From Azolla caroliniana (lineage: Eukaryota > Polypodiophyta), in the NCBI GenBank assembly GCA_043228905.1, contig JBHGNT010000015.1:17732001-17796000 (forward strand): 64,000 nucleotides of DNA, written 5' to 3'. The notes beneath the pieces were generated by a model that saw nothing but the letters and a program-made list of their open reading frames with translations, did not search any database and had not been told where the DNA came from. Shown piece by piece: positions 10,901 through 19,884 of the stretch; position 1 is the stretch's first letter; every line of letters starts with the position of its first letter. The translations under genes and the position numbers were made by a program.

Positions 10901-11513
10901 CACTCCGGAGCTACCTACCAACCCTCGTGCCGAGGATCATTTGGAGAGGCTACGCAAGATCCAGATGGATCTCTCTACTCACCTTCGTCATGCTCAACAC
11001 ACACAGAAGACTTATGCGGATCGTCATCGGATTCCCTCCTCTTTTGCCATCGGAGATCGATTATGGCTCTTACGTCGTCACATCAAGACTACTCGACCGT
11101 GCGACAAGTTGGATTATCGACGACTCGGTCCTTTCCGTATTACGGGGAAGATTAATGATGTCACCTTCCGCCTTGATCTCCCTCCGCAGCTTCAGATACA
11201 TCCGGTTTTCCATTGTTCTCTTCTTGAACCTTATAAAGCAAACACCATTCCCGATCGTGTGACACCACCGCCGCCCCCACTGGAGTTGGACGCCGGCCCG
11301 GAGTATGAAGTTGCTGCCATCCTCGATTCCAAAGTTGTTCGCAACAAACTCTATTACTTGGTCGATTGGCTCGGTTATAGTCCGAGCGAACGTACTTGGG
11401 AACCCGTCGAGAATGTTGCCAATGCACAAGATCTTCTTGCCGATTTCCACCGAAAGTATCCGGACAAACCTGGTCCGCAATTAGCGCTGACTCGTTCCAC
11501 TCGTCGTCTTTAA
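7929..11513 (+). CDS. Element C pol: protease, RT, RNase H, integrase, chromodomain
   Basis: The frame is open from 7929 to TAA 11511-11513, about 1,190 residues, with no suitable early ATG; entry is by frameshift at 7932-7938. Domains in order (counting from 7941): protease LALLDSGANSCF near 50; reverse transcriptase with YLDDLLIYSK near 386; RNase H MEADASDFALG near 531; integrase zinc domain HCHDTHTAGH...CDACC near 760-803; integrase catalytic D (LDFITDL, near 831), D (ISDRGPQF, near 892) and E (GQAERTNQTLEQ, near 925); and a C-terminal chromodomain (YEVAAILDSK...YYLVDWLGY...TWEP, 1120-1175) that would steer integration to modified histones. All catalytic residues are present, so pol appears intact. 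Confidence 0.93.
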   Translation, partial: RVKRLSPAKIGAIWLDSNPRSVQPISGSIPSKQVSNVFLAQVIVSTKSTPPVPVLALLDSGANSCFMDRNFAQASQISLRKLPCPASVVVIDGRPIASGNIVEESELIQVVLGSFVCIISFNIISSPEHPIVLGLPWLELHNPAIDWRTREVRYRPPQESTRRVSTISLHQLREEGPKEAMFLFSISVHPSSTIKKDSSVQLPAKYHPYADVFDKVKAGTLPHHRPYDCPIDLQPGTEPPWGPIYNLSPTELEVLRAYIEENLASGFIRHSKSPAGAPIFFVKKKDGSLRLVVDYRGLNKVTIRNRYALPLISSLLERVNGAKFFTKIDLRGAYNLVRIRPGDEWKTAFRTRYGHFEYTVMPFGLTNAPAVFQHMANDIFRDLLDICLIIYLDDLLIYSKTQEEHDSHVLLVLKRLRENGLYAKLEKCSFDCKQVEFLGYVISSKGIAMDPAKIQTVLEWQIPRSVRDVQCFLGFANFYRKFIQDYSKIILPLTQLTKKGQAFLWSIEADMAFRHLKKAFTSAPILAHVDTSKPFIMEADASDFALGSILSQQGDKEELHPVAFHSRKFDVAEINYEIHDKELLAIVDSFVQWRHFLEGSPHQVIVFSDHKNLAYFQNARVLNRRQARWAQFLTRFDFKITYRPGKQQGKADALSRRSYLAPRPGDATFDNQKQVILGPTRLHTTRIFHTPMDSRITDDIRATLKTDSFAQDILAHIDTSRASCSQSQQPGIDYRQFEYHDGLLFFKKRVYVPDCSCLLQIVQHCHDTHTAGHFGSTKTLELVQQSFWWPHMRRFVDDYVRTCDACCQAKMPRHHPYGLLEPLPIPSKPWQSICLDFITDLPVSKGFDAILTVIDRYTKMAHFVPCTKAITSEGTAALVMREVFRHHGLPDSIISDRGPQFVSKFWQHLFKMLKVSCNLSSGYHPQTDGQAERTNQTLEQYLRCFLSYQQDDWAEILHFAEFAYNNAIHSSTRVSPFFAYTGFHPRWSVIDTPELPTNPRAEDHLERLRKIQMDLSTHLRHAQHTQKTYADRHRIPSSFAIGDRLWLLRRHIKTTRPCDKLDYRRLGPFRITGKINDVTFRLDLPPQLQIHPVFHCSLLEPYKANTIPDRVTPPPPPLELDAGPEYEVAAILDSKVVRNKLYYLVDWLGYSPSERTWEPVENVANAQDLLADFHRKYPDKPGPQLALTRSTRRL
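7932..7976 (+). promoter_or_regulatory. Element C -1 programmed frameshift signal
   Basis: Gag and pol overlap at 7929-7944, with pol in the -1 frame. The heptamer G_TTA_AAC is at 7932-7938 in the gag frame. Six bases later an 11-bp stem begins: 7945-7955 (GTCCAGCCAAA) pairs with 7966-7976 (TTTGGTTGGAC), with one G-U pair and a 10-nt loop. Heptamer, spacer and hairpin all fit the standard -1 frameshift architecture; GUUAAAC is the known heptamer of equine arteritis virus. Confidence 0.8.
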
Positions 11514-11524
11514 GGGGGAGATAG
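11510..11524 (+). promoter_or_regulatory. Element C polypurine tract
   Basis: TTTAAGGGGGAGATAG directly precedes the 3' LTR and would prime plus-strand DNA synthesis. The pol stop codon overlaps its start. Confidence 0.8.
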
Positions 11525-12011
11525 TGTCATGATATGGCAAGACTCGAACCCATGACCTTATACTACATGGGTCGAGCTCTTACCATTAGACTATGAATTG
11601 TATCTCGAACCCATGACTTTATGCTACATGGGTCGAGCTCTTACCATTAGATTAGGAATTGTATTTTGTAGGATATTATTTTCATTTATACTTTATCATA
11701 GAAAATTGATGTATATTCCAGATCTCTCTGGAACATTCTAGAAGCTTCAAGATTATTCCTAAAAACACTATAAAAGGAGGCACAAGGCATTGTTTTGAAC
11801 CAAATTGGTTCAACACCAGTCTTAAGCCTCTTAGTCGATTTGTACTTATCTTTCATATAATATAAGAGCTGTTGTCATCATCCTATTTCCCTCTCTCTCC
11901 TCTTCTCACTTCCTCTCTCTCGGGAATCTTACGCAGTCCCGTCCTCTTAGTACTAATAGTACTACTCTTCTTAGTACTAATTCCATCTCTGTTTTAGTAC
12001 TATTCCTGACA
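11525..12011 (+). repeat. 3' LTR of element C
   Basis: 487 bp, identical to the 5' LTR apart from one base that I can see (11862). It is followed by the target duplication GAATG at 12012-12016. Confidence 0.92.
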
Positions 12012-13641
12012 GAATGATTGTCTCCCAATTCTCGGAATGGTCTCGGGATGTGCGACCCTAGATCTTGCTATGCTAAGGTGGATCGCCTACATCAATTCTT
12101 TAAACCCAGACATCCGTCACATTGCAGGGAAGAAGAACGCCATGGCTGACATGCTGTCGAGGGCAAGATTTTCAAACGGAAGTAACATGGTTTCGGAAGA
12201 TGAAGATGTCGCCCTCGACTTCTTCAAGATGGCTTGATTGTCGGCGGAAGACCAGGACACCCAAACCCTCCACGCCTTCAACGAGAACGAGTAGGAAGGA
12301 GAGTGGTTACTCATTGGTAGATTCCTAAGAACATTGACGGTAGATGCTTCGTTGACAAAGGAGGAGGCCCTACGAATCCGAAAGAAAGCTTACCGATAAT
12401 TCTTGAAGGGAGGATTCCTTTGGCGACATCCAAAAAGAAGGACAGGAATACCACGCCGAGTGGTGGTAAAGAAAGAAGAGCAAGAGACGCTGATGACCGA
12501 ATTCCACGAGAGTGCTTGGGCAGGTCATAGAGGAACATGGGCGACGTTCGAAAAGTTGAAGGAGAAGTATTGGTGGCCAAGAATGTACAAAGATGTACTC
12601 CATTTCGTGTCCACATGCGAATCTTGCCAAATATATTCAAATATACGTCATCGTGATGAGTTAAAGCCGACATACCCACTCACCATACACTTCAAATGGA
12701 TGGTGGATCTGGTCTCGATGCCAATGGGAGTGGGACAAATGAAGTACTTAGCTCTGGCAAGGGAAGACTTGACAAATCAAGTGGAAGGACGAGCCTTGAC
12801 AAATAAGATGACTTCAGCCGTTTGCAAATTTCTACTTGAAGAAGTTGTTTGCCGATATGGATGTGTAGGGAAGATAGTGGCCGACCGAGGGGAGTTGGAC
12901 GCGCACGAAGCGACGGAGCTCTTCGAAAGACTAGGAGTGAAGCTCTCCCTCACGACTGCCTACAATCCGGAAGCAAATGGGAAGATCGAGCGAGGGCATG
13001 GACCTATCGTTAAAGCCATCGTACGGGCATGCAACGGTCGAGTCGGGAATTGGCCACGACTATTACCCTATGCCTTGTGGGCCGATAGAACGACACATAG
13101 CTCGGTGACAGGGTATATGCCGACGGAGCTTATGTATGGACAAAAGCCGATTATGCCCATCGAAAGGACGATCGCCTCATGGGTGGCGATACCGTGGGAG
13201 AACGAGATGAGCCGAGAAGAGTTATTAGCGGCGCGGATAAGGCAACTTGAAAGAAGACCTGAAGATTTAGAAAAAGCGCGAAAGATGATGAAGGCAGCCC
13301 AAGTAAAGAACAAAGTTCGGTTCGACAACACGCATCGACTTCGTCCCAAGAAGATTGAAGAAGGGGATTGGGTTTTGGTTTACGACAGCACCCTTGATAA
13401 TCAACACAGTACAACAAGGAAGTTCACAAGAAGATGGTTCGGGCCGTATGTGGTGACAAGTGCCAACGATAATGCCACATACCACCTTCCGGAACTAGAT
13501 GGATCAAGGTTGGCTGTACCCATTGCGGGAAAAAGAGTAAAGATTTTTAAGAAAAGACAAGACAAGGATCCTGACCTCGATTACCTCGACGATGAACATA
13601 ATAGGCCGGATGAAAATGAAGACATGGAGGAATCTAATTGA
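12012..13641 (+). pseudogene. Element B1 pol part 2: RNase H end, integrase, GPY/F-type C-terminus
   Basis: Homology to element D resumes exactly after element C (ENDCLPILGM, LRWIAYINSLNPDIRHIAGK). The frame stops at TGA after LDFFKMA (12235-12237), is scrambled to about 12402, then is open to 13641. It contains the integrase zinc domain (HESAWAGHRG...CESCQ), the catalytic D-D-E (WMVDLVSMP; VADRGELD; NGKIERGH) and a C-terminal RRWFGPYVV ... VPIAGKRVKIF segment. Internal stops (also before FLKGGFLWRHPK) show that it is dead. Around 13592-13720 a short segment encoding DENEDMEESN is duplicated. Confidence 0.85.
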
Positions 13642-13754
13642 TCATTGTAGGCCGGATGAAAATGAAGACATAATAGGCCGGAATCTAAATGAAGACATGG
13701 AGGAATCTAATCTCACTTCTTCTCTTCTTGGCACGTACCGTAGGACGTGCGGTT

Positions 13755-13767
13755 TAGTGGGGGTGGA
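13755..13767 (+). promoter_or_regulatory. Element B1 polypurine tract
   Basis: TAGTGGGGGTGGA sits directly before the LTR start TGTCGTGAAG. The same arrangement, with slight changes, precedes the LTRs of B0 (15172-15184) and E (minus strand, 53653-53665). Confidence 0.7.
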
Positions 13768-14852
13768 TGTCGTGAAGATTTTCGGCAATAGTGTGAAAAT
13801 CCCATAAAACGTACGAAATCGAGTATGAATCACATAATACAATAACTGTGAAGATAACATTTTAAATAAATTTAATATCTAAGTAAAAAATGATGGAGGT
13901 TTCGAATACACTTTATTACACGAGAAACGGACAACTAAATGTCAAGATATGAGGGTATAAAGTTTGTGAAAGGAAAAGAGAAAATTGTGAGATATCCCAC
14001 ATAGGCACGACAAATACGGCTCTCATCATATATAAGGTAGAGCAAAAGATATTATCTTTGTGTCTATGTGTGGAGCATAGAGAGTTCAAGGTAACTTGAA
14101 CTAAGAGTGGAGGTGGGCTAGCTACTCGTAAAGGGTTTTGGTTGGGGGTTTTGGCCAACCAAAACCGGACCGGCGATGGAACCGGTATCCGGCGCCGGTG
14201 AGACGACGGCATCCGGCGAGGCACCGATAACCGACGGCATCCGGCGAACCGGCGTCCGGCGACTAGATAAATAAATATATAAATATATATACATATTTAC
14301 ATAGATAAGGTAAATATGAGGGCAAGTAAGGATTCGAATCTTGCACCTCCAAGTTAGGAGTCAATTGGCTTACCATTAAGCCATGGTATTTAGTTGAAAT
14401 TATATTTCTATCATTGTACTTTTACATGTAAATTCTCATACATGAGAGCTAAAATGAGTGACATGGTTATCATGCACCACATGTAACACGTAAGCGCCAA
14501 ATGGCAAACATGCAATTTATGCATGTCTTGTACCCTCACATGCATCATATGCATGAGAGCATCTATAAAAGAAGGAAGGGGGAGGAGAAAAAACACGGTT
14601 TTTTTTTTATGAAAATTAAGAGGAAGAAATTCGTTATCAAATTGATCGTGTAACTTGTTTCTTAAATCTAAAGTTAAAAGTTCAATCAATCTCTCTCAAT
14701 CGTGTGATCCCAACTTCTCTCTTTCCCAATCTATCTTAAGTACTTTCTCGCTAAAGCTTGCGCCAAAGCTTGTACCGACTTTGAATCCTTCCGGTCGAGA
14801 ACCCCGGCGGTTCCGCCTCACGATCCGCGCGTAGTGACGGATCTTCACGACA
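13768..14852 (+). repeat. 3' LTR of element B1 (1,085 bp)
   Basis: The LTR starts TGTCGTGAAGATTTTC and ends GGATCTTCACGACA, so its two ends are inverted repeats of each other. Inside are a tRNA-like block at 14318-14387, a TATA-like CTATAAAAGA at about 14560, and the uninterrupted site AAAT (14430-14433) at which the DNA transposon inserted in the sister LTR of B0. Immediately after 14852 the pol reading of B0 begins. Confidence 0.87.
14318..14387 (-). repeat. tRNA-like block in the B1 LTR
   Basis: On the minus strand ATGGCTTAATGGTAAGCC fits an A box and GATTCGAATCC a B box at tRNA spacing, with CCTAACTTGGAGG in the anticodon region. The B0 LTR copy (15825-15890) has the perfect B box GGTTCGAATCC. 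Confidence 0.6.
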
Positions 14853-15112
14853 ACGATAGTAGCCTTGACAATCAACATAGTACAACAAGAAAGGTCACTA
14901 GAAGACGGTTCGGGTCGTATGTGGTGACAAGTGCCAATGATAATGCCACATACCACCTTGCGGAGCTAGACGGATCAAGGTTGGTCGTACCCATTGCGGG
15001 AAAAAGAGTAAAGATTTTCAAGAAAAGACAAGACGAGGATCCTGACCTCGATCACCTCCACAATGAACATAATAGGACGGATGTAAATGAAGACATGGAG
15101 GAATCTAATTGA
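14853..15112 (+). pseudogene. Element B0 pol C-terminal fragment
   Basis: The reading starts in the middle of the tyrosine codon of YDSSLDNQHSTTRK and continues to DMEESN and a stop, parallel to 13378-13641 of B1 at high similarity. It shows that B1 inserted into the pol gene of B0; the rest of B0 lies beyond B1, outside the window. Confidence 0.85.
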
Positions 15113-15184
15113 TCACCGTAGCCGAAATCTCACTTTCTCTCTTCTTGGCACGTACCGAAGGACGTGCGATTTGGTGGGGGTAGA

Positions 15185-15940
15185 TGTTGTGAAGATTTTC
15201 GACAATAGTGTGAAAATCACATAAAACGTACAAAATCGAGTATAAATCACATAAAACAATAATAGTGAAGATAACATTTTAAATAAGTTTAATATCTAAG
15301 TACAAAATGATAGAGGTCTTCAAGAGCTTTCGAATGTACTTTATTACACGAGAAACGGACAACTAAATGTCAAGATATGAGGGTATAAAGTTTGTGAAAG
15401 GAAAAGAGAAAACTTAATATCTAAGTACAAAATGATAGAGGTCTTCAAGAGCTTTCGAATGTACTTTATTACACGAGAAACGAACAACTAAATGTCAAGA
15501 TATGAGGGTATAAAGTTTGTGAAAGGAAAAGAGAAAACTGTGAGATATCCCACATAGGCACGGCAAATACGGCTCTCATCATATATAAAGTAGAACGAAA
15601 GCTATTATCTTTGTGTCTATATGTGGAGCATAGAGAGTTCAAGGTAACTTGAACTAAGAGTGGAGGTGGCCTAGCTACTCGTAAAGGGTTTTGACCAACC
15701 AAAACTGGTCCGGCGATGGAGCTGGTGATCCGACGACATCCAGCGGCGGAGAGACGACGGCATCCGGCGAACCGGCGTCTGGCGACTAGATGAATAAATA
15801 TATAAGTATATATATATATACAAGGAGGGCAAGTAAGGATTCGAACCTTGCACCTCCAAGTTAGGAGTCAATTGGCTTACCACTAAGCCATGACATTTAG
15901 TTAAATTTATATTTTTATCATTGTACTTTTATATGTAAAT
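15185..15940 (+). repeat. 3' LTR of element B0, left part (interrupted by the DNA transposon)
   Basis: It starts TGTTGTGAAGATTTTC and matches the B1 LTR up to the transposon end at 15941. Part of it (about 15290-15410 and 15412-15535, beginning AATATCTAAGTACAAAATG) is a tandem duplication of about 122 bp absent from the B1 LTR. A tRNA-like block lies at 15825-15890. The last four bases, AAAT, are the transposon target duplication. Confidence 0.87.
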
Positions 15941-15976
15941 AACACGTTCGCGTTCACAAGTGGAAGGATCGCGCAT
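15941..15976 (+). repeat. Left terminal inverted repeat of the 9.3-kb transposon
   Basis: It begins AACACGTTCGCGTTCACAAG and contains ACAAGTGGAAGGA followed 20 bp later by a second, altered copy (ATAAATGGAAGGA) in the same orientation. The subterminal palindrome TGATACCAGTATCA lies at 16032-16045, 91 bp from the end. Confidence 0.9.
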
Positions 15977-16298
15977 AAATGGAAGGAGAAGGGAAATTTT
16001 AGGGGTTTTTCAATGATTTTACAAAACACATTGATACCAGTATCATACAAGTTCAAACATACTATGAAAAAGGTTAAAAATCCACTATTTTCGTGATTTA
16101 GAAGTAACTAAAAAAAGACGAATTTCAAAAACATACATTCTCAATTTATATCACAAACTTTACAACCAATGTTATTTTATAAGAAACGATTTTTGGGAAA
16201 TCATAAGAATTCAAAACACATGATTTTATATTACTCGATTTGTTACAAGCGGAATGTAGTTACACTTAATAGCCAAATATACATTCATGATCACTCCT
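15977..16298. other. Left subterminal non-coding region of the transposon
   Basis: About 320 AT-rich bases between the left end and the stop codon of the transposase-like gene. It holds the subterminal palindrome at 16032-16045 and presumably the transcript's 3' end; I see no other gene. Confidence 0.55.
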
Positions 16299-19079
16299 TT
16301 ACGGAGAATCACTACTATAACTAATATACAATGACGATTCCTCCTCATCATCCTCGGATGTACCAATCAGTGCATTATCTTCGTCATAAACCAAATGGTT
16401 TGACTCTAGATTATATGTAGCAGATCTCGTTTGCCTTTGACTCGAGCCACCTTGTAGACCTGGTAATTTTTCTTTTATTATATCTATTGTTGACTTCCTT
16501 AATCGTCCGGCTTTTGTAAGTGTGAAGTCGTACACGATGATATCCACATCAGAGATATCAAGGGTCGAGGTGTTACGAATGTTTCGCTTCCTCTTCCTAC
16601 CTCCCCTTCTTGTTTGGCATTCAATCATCTCCAATGTATACTTACCTGTAAAAGCATTTGCACTTCTAGTGTTGTACCAATGAACATTTATAGACTTGAT
16701 CGTGTTTTCTATTTCATGCATTAGCACTTCTAGAATTTTACCAACCCAAAATTGGTGGCCATGTGAGTTCTCATCAGCCGGCGTTGCAATCAACATCCCC
16801 GCGGTGAGCTCTTGCAAATTTCCTTGCCATCTAGCTTCGGCTGCTTTGGTCATCCTTGGTCCCACATAAATGTCTCTTTGTTGTGGATGGACCAAGCTGT
16901 CATTAATCGCATTTACTAGTCGCTCTGGACTTCTATTTACGCGATCATGTTGCAGCGACCATGTGAATGGCGTTTCCAAATTCCAATTATCAACAGATAC
17001 ACAATTGTCTATAATTTCTTTCTGATCATTATAAAATACATCCCACCATGACGTGTCTTGTTGTGCGGCATATTTCTTGGCGGCCTCAATATGTTTTCTT
17101 TTTTCTTCTAAGGCTTGGAGCCATGACCGTTTTTGTTCTAATACCAAGTCGCTCTGCAACTGTCCTTTCTTCTCAATTGGCATTTGCTTAGCTCCATGGA
17201 CAATTGTACTCGGCATACAAAGTAATAACTGGCAACCACCTTCAGGTTCCCATGTTGTAGAAGATGAATATTGTTTAGCATACAAAAGTGTAGAACCACT
17301 TATTCCATTTTTCTTTATCAAAAAAATGTGATTGAAACTTATATTGTTTAACTGAGCAAGCACTTTAACATTCCCACCACCCCCATCTAATATATATCTC
17401 TTAAAGTCATATACCTCCTTCAAGTGTAACACTTTTGGGCGTGGTGTATATGCATCACAAATGACATCAAATAGTTTAGGTAAAGTGAAAGCATCATGCC
17501 GAGACAACTGTCTGGAGAATGTGCTAAACATCTGATCTATATGGTCATGTGTGTGGCCAACCAAAAGGAAATTGACTTTCACTTTCCTAAACAATTCTAG
17601 GTTGACCAACATACTTAGATAGCCAAATACAGTTGAATTTTTGTTCTCTCTAGCAGTATTGTCCAATTGAATGTATAGAACAGGGGGGAAAGGTTGTCCC
17701 CAAGACATCAAAACTCGGTGAATCACTGTAACTGTTAGGTTAGGGTCATTGTGAACATTGGGGTAAGTAATGAAGACGTGAGGTCGAACAGACCTATTAT
17801 AAGCCAAGCATCCCACCAAGTGCATTTGAACAAGGCACTCATCATTGACATCTTTGGGGAGCCTCCGCATATGCGGCAAGCATGTCTTCTTCTGGTCCAT
17901 GCCATCTATCATTAAGCACATGTATTGTTCAGGCCTCTTCAAACACTTCTCTCTATGATGCATCGCCTTCCTTCGTTCTAAGGATTGTGCCTCATGATGC
18001 TCTTGTAGTAACTTCTTACTCGTATCCTTTTCCATTGATGTCTTTGCACCTTTAGCCAAACTTTTAAGATTTGCACAAATGGAGCAATAACCCATACGTA
18101 CTTTACGAGGAATAATAACATTTGAAAACCGAGCTCTCCATAATCTTGTGAATTGGCTATAGGTGATAGACTTATTACGTGAGCCCAGCATTTCAGATCG
18201 ATAGACATCATAAACTTCCCGACGGGTATAATTATCAGAAAGATGCATCCTACCTGTAGTGGGCATTACTTCACAATTTAACTGAAAGTAAGTTTTCATC
18301 CAACCAATAGCTAGTCTTCCAATTGCACCTTTCATACTTGGAACCTCTTTACAATTGAGCATCTGATCCCCGCTAAGTAGACGTTGTTGTACTCTATGTA
18401 GCCGCATGTTACTAACACATAACACAATTTTGAATGCAACTCTACATATCTGTTGCGCATGGAAGATATAATACTCGAATGATACTTTGATCCCCGTACA
18501 TTTGTCAGATACTAGTTGCATATGTGATCCGAGGTAAGTGTCTTGCTCATCACCGGTCATTGAAAAATAGTATCGCCTTAATTCTCGCAACTTTGATTTT
18601 CCAATCATAGACATACAACCACGGGCACAACATATTTTGTTGACATCAAATCCAATCTGTTTATCTGATGTCACCAAGCTAAATCTAGCCAGATGAATTC
18701 TTCGTGGGATTCTTCTAATATGCATAGGGCTCCCAGATTTCTCTTCCTGCATAGAGGTTGGTGTAACCTTGTTACAGTCTAATTCTCTGTTCTGACCATC
18801 GCCAATGTTATTCAATGTTTCCTGGGCACTTCCTTCATTCTCGGTATCTTTATTAATATCGTATTCTTCAATAGAGAACTCTTCACATGTGTCATTATTT
18901 ACATTCCCTGTAGATGAGCTCAGACAATATTCTTCGATAGAATATGGTGAGTCGGTCGAAAGACAATATTCTTCAATCGAATATGGTGACTCTGTTGACA
19001 AACAATACTCTTCAGTAGAAAACGATGGGTCTGATGACAAACAATATTCTTCAATCGAGAACGGTGAATCTTCACTCAT
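16299..19079 (-). CDS. Putative transposase, RNase H-like D-D-D core, 926 aa, single exon
   Basis: One intact open frame. Residues 6-75 hold five copies of a SIEEYCLS-type acidic motif. A cysteine-rich stretch (CCARGCMSMIGKSKLRELRR, about 146-168) and a CSIC pair (about 328) may bind zinc. The core has LMIDGMDQ (D near 391), YIQLDNTARENKNS (D near 470) and VGHTHDHIDQMF (D near 512), a D-80-D-41-D spacing that fits an RNase H-fold transposase. The pattern resembles proteins I recall as DUF7869. Residues about 750-800 (HQFWVGKILEV...INVHWYNTR) look like a small SH3/Tudor-like beta fold that might read chromatin. It is the only transposase candidate between the inverted repeats. The superfamily and catalysis are inferred; the D-D-D assignment needs a structure model. 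Confidence 0.75.
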   Translation of the reverse strand: MSEDSPFSIEEYCLSSDPSFSTEEYCLSTESPYSIEEYCLSTDSPYSIEEYCLSSSTGNVNNDTCEEFSIEEYDINKDTENEGSAQETLNNIGDGQNRELDCNKVTPTSMQEEKSGSPMHIRRIPRRIHLARFSLVTSDKQIGFDVNKICCARGCMSMIGKSKLRELRRYYFSMTGDEQDTYLGSHMQLVSDKCTGIKVSFEYYIFHAQQICRVAFKIVLCVSNMRLHRVQQRLLSGDQMLNCKEVPSMKGAIGRLAIGWMKTYFQLNCEVMPTTGRMHLSDNYTRREVYDVYRSEMLGSRNKSITYSQFTRLWRARFSNVIIPRKVRMGYCSICANLKSLAKGAKTSMEKDTSKKLLQEHHEAQSLERRKAMHHREKCLKRPEQYMCLMIDGMDQKKTCLPHMRRLPKDVNDECLVQMHLVGCLAYNRSVRPHVFITYPNVHNDPNLTVTVIHRVLMSWGQPFPPVLYIQLDNTARENKNSTVFGYLSMLVNLELFRKVKVNFLLVGHTHDHIDQMFSTFSRQLSRHDAFTLPKLFDVICDAYTPRPKVLHLKEVYDFKRYILDGGGGNVKVLAQLNNISFNHIFLIKKNGISGSTLLYAKQYSSSTTWEPEGGCQLLLCMPSTIVHGAKQMPIEKKGQLQSDLVLEQKRSWLQALEEKRKHIEAAKKYAAQQDTSWWDVFYNDQKEIIDNCVSVDNWNLETPFTWSLQHDRVNRSPERLVNAINDSLVHPQQRDIYVGPRMTKAAEARWQGNLQELTAGMLIATPADENSHGHQFWVGKILEVLMHEIENTIKSINVHWYNTRSANAFTGKYTLEMIECQTRRGGRKRKRNIRNTSTLDISDVDIIVYDFTLTKAGRLRKSTIDIIKEKLPGLQGGSSQRQTRSATYNLESNHLVYDEDNALIGTSEDDEEESSLYISYSSDSP

Positions 19080-19884
19080 GGCTTAAGGTCTAGATAGGGC
19101 TCTCTAAGTTATACTCCTCTCTAACCATATACTCCTCCCTAAACATAAACTTCTCTCTAAACAAAAGCCAAATCAATAGAATGTCTATATTATGTAATAT
19201 TCTATTAAAATACAATACATCTAAAAATTATTTTTAATAAAGTAATTTAACTTAAATTATCAATCATTATATAAACTAGATCTAAATGATGTTAAATCAA
19301 GTAAAATATAAAACTAATCATTAACAAGCCTTGAATATGTTGGATTAATGTTAAAATCATTGGCTAATTAATGACACCCATTTTGATATAGAATGTCTCA
19401 CTCATTGATTCTTTAATGCTCACCATTTTAAATATTAGACTTATCAATCATTGGTTAATTCATGCCCACATCTTTAATACATAACTATTGAGAGTCATAA
19501 AAAATTTTGCTTTTAGTAATCAATCATTGGTACATTCATGAACCTCTATCATTGTCTCCTTCATAACCTTTGCAATGATTGTAGGTTGTTATGAGTATAA
19601 AAGATTGATCAATATGTTAGTTTGACTTTGTAATCATTAATACAATCATAAGTTACTATAGTTAATGTGACTATGGTTACAAACTAACTATCCTCAAAGT
19701 TACCAACATTGGTTAAGGTGACTATGGTTACTTTAACCATGGGTTCAATCCCTATAAATAGGAAGACCTCATCATATTTTACTCACCAGAGCGTACAGAG
19801 CGTACAGAGCACTCAGAGCACACAGAGCACTCAAGGCACAAAGCACGAAAGCGCGATCTCCGCCTCCACACAACACGATCAACC
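19080..19884. promoter_or_regulatory. Shared divergent promoter region with iterons
   Basis: This 805-bp region separates the two divergent genes. A motif AATCATTGGNNNATTNATG occurs at 19355-19373, 19446-19464 and 19522-19540. GTGACTATGGTTAC occurs at 19667-19680 and 19718-19731. TATAAATA at 19753-19760 is a good plant TATA box for the plus-strand gene, predicting transcription from about 19785. The presumed 5' leader has GAGCGTACAGAGC-like short repeats. Confidence 0.6.
19753..19760 (+). promoter_or_regulatory. TATA box of the ParB-methyltransferase gene
   Basis: TATAAATA lies 125 bp before the ATG at 19885, followed by a GC-richer presumptive leader. It fits the plant TATA consensus. Confidence 0.65.

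Larger units (their letters stand above)
6231..12011 (+). mobile_element. Element C: full-length chromovirus (Ty3/gypsy, Tcn1-like), 5.8 kb
   Basis: Two 487-bp LTRs with a single base difference that I can see (6568 G versus 11862 A) enclose gag and pol. The 5-bp target duplication GAATG is at 6226-6230 and 12012-12016, and removing the element restores the RNase H reading of B1 (IENDCLPILGM). The near-identical LTRs mean a very recent insertion. The C-terminal chromodomain places it among chromoviruses; the Tcn1-like assignment is my inference from its self-priming layout and overall sequence. Confidence 0.93.
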
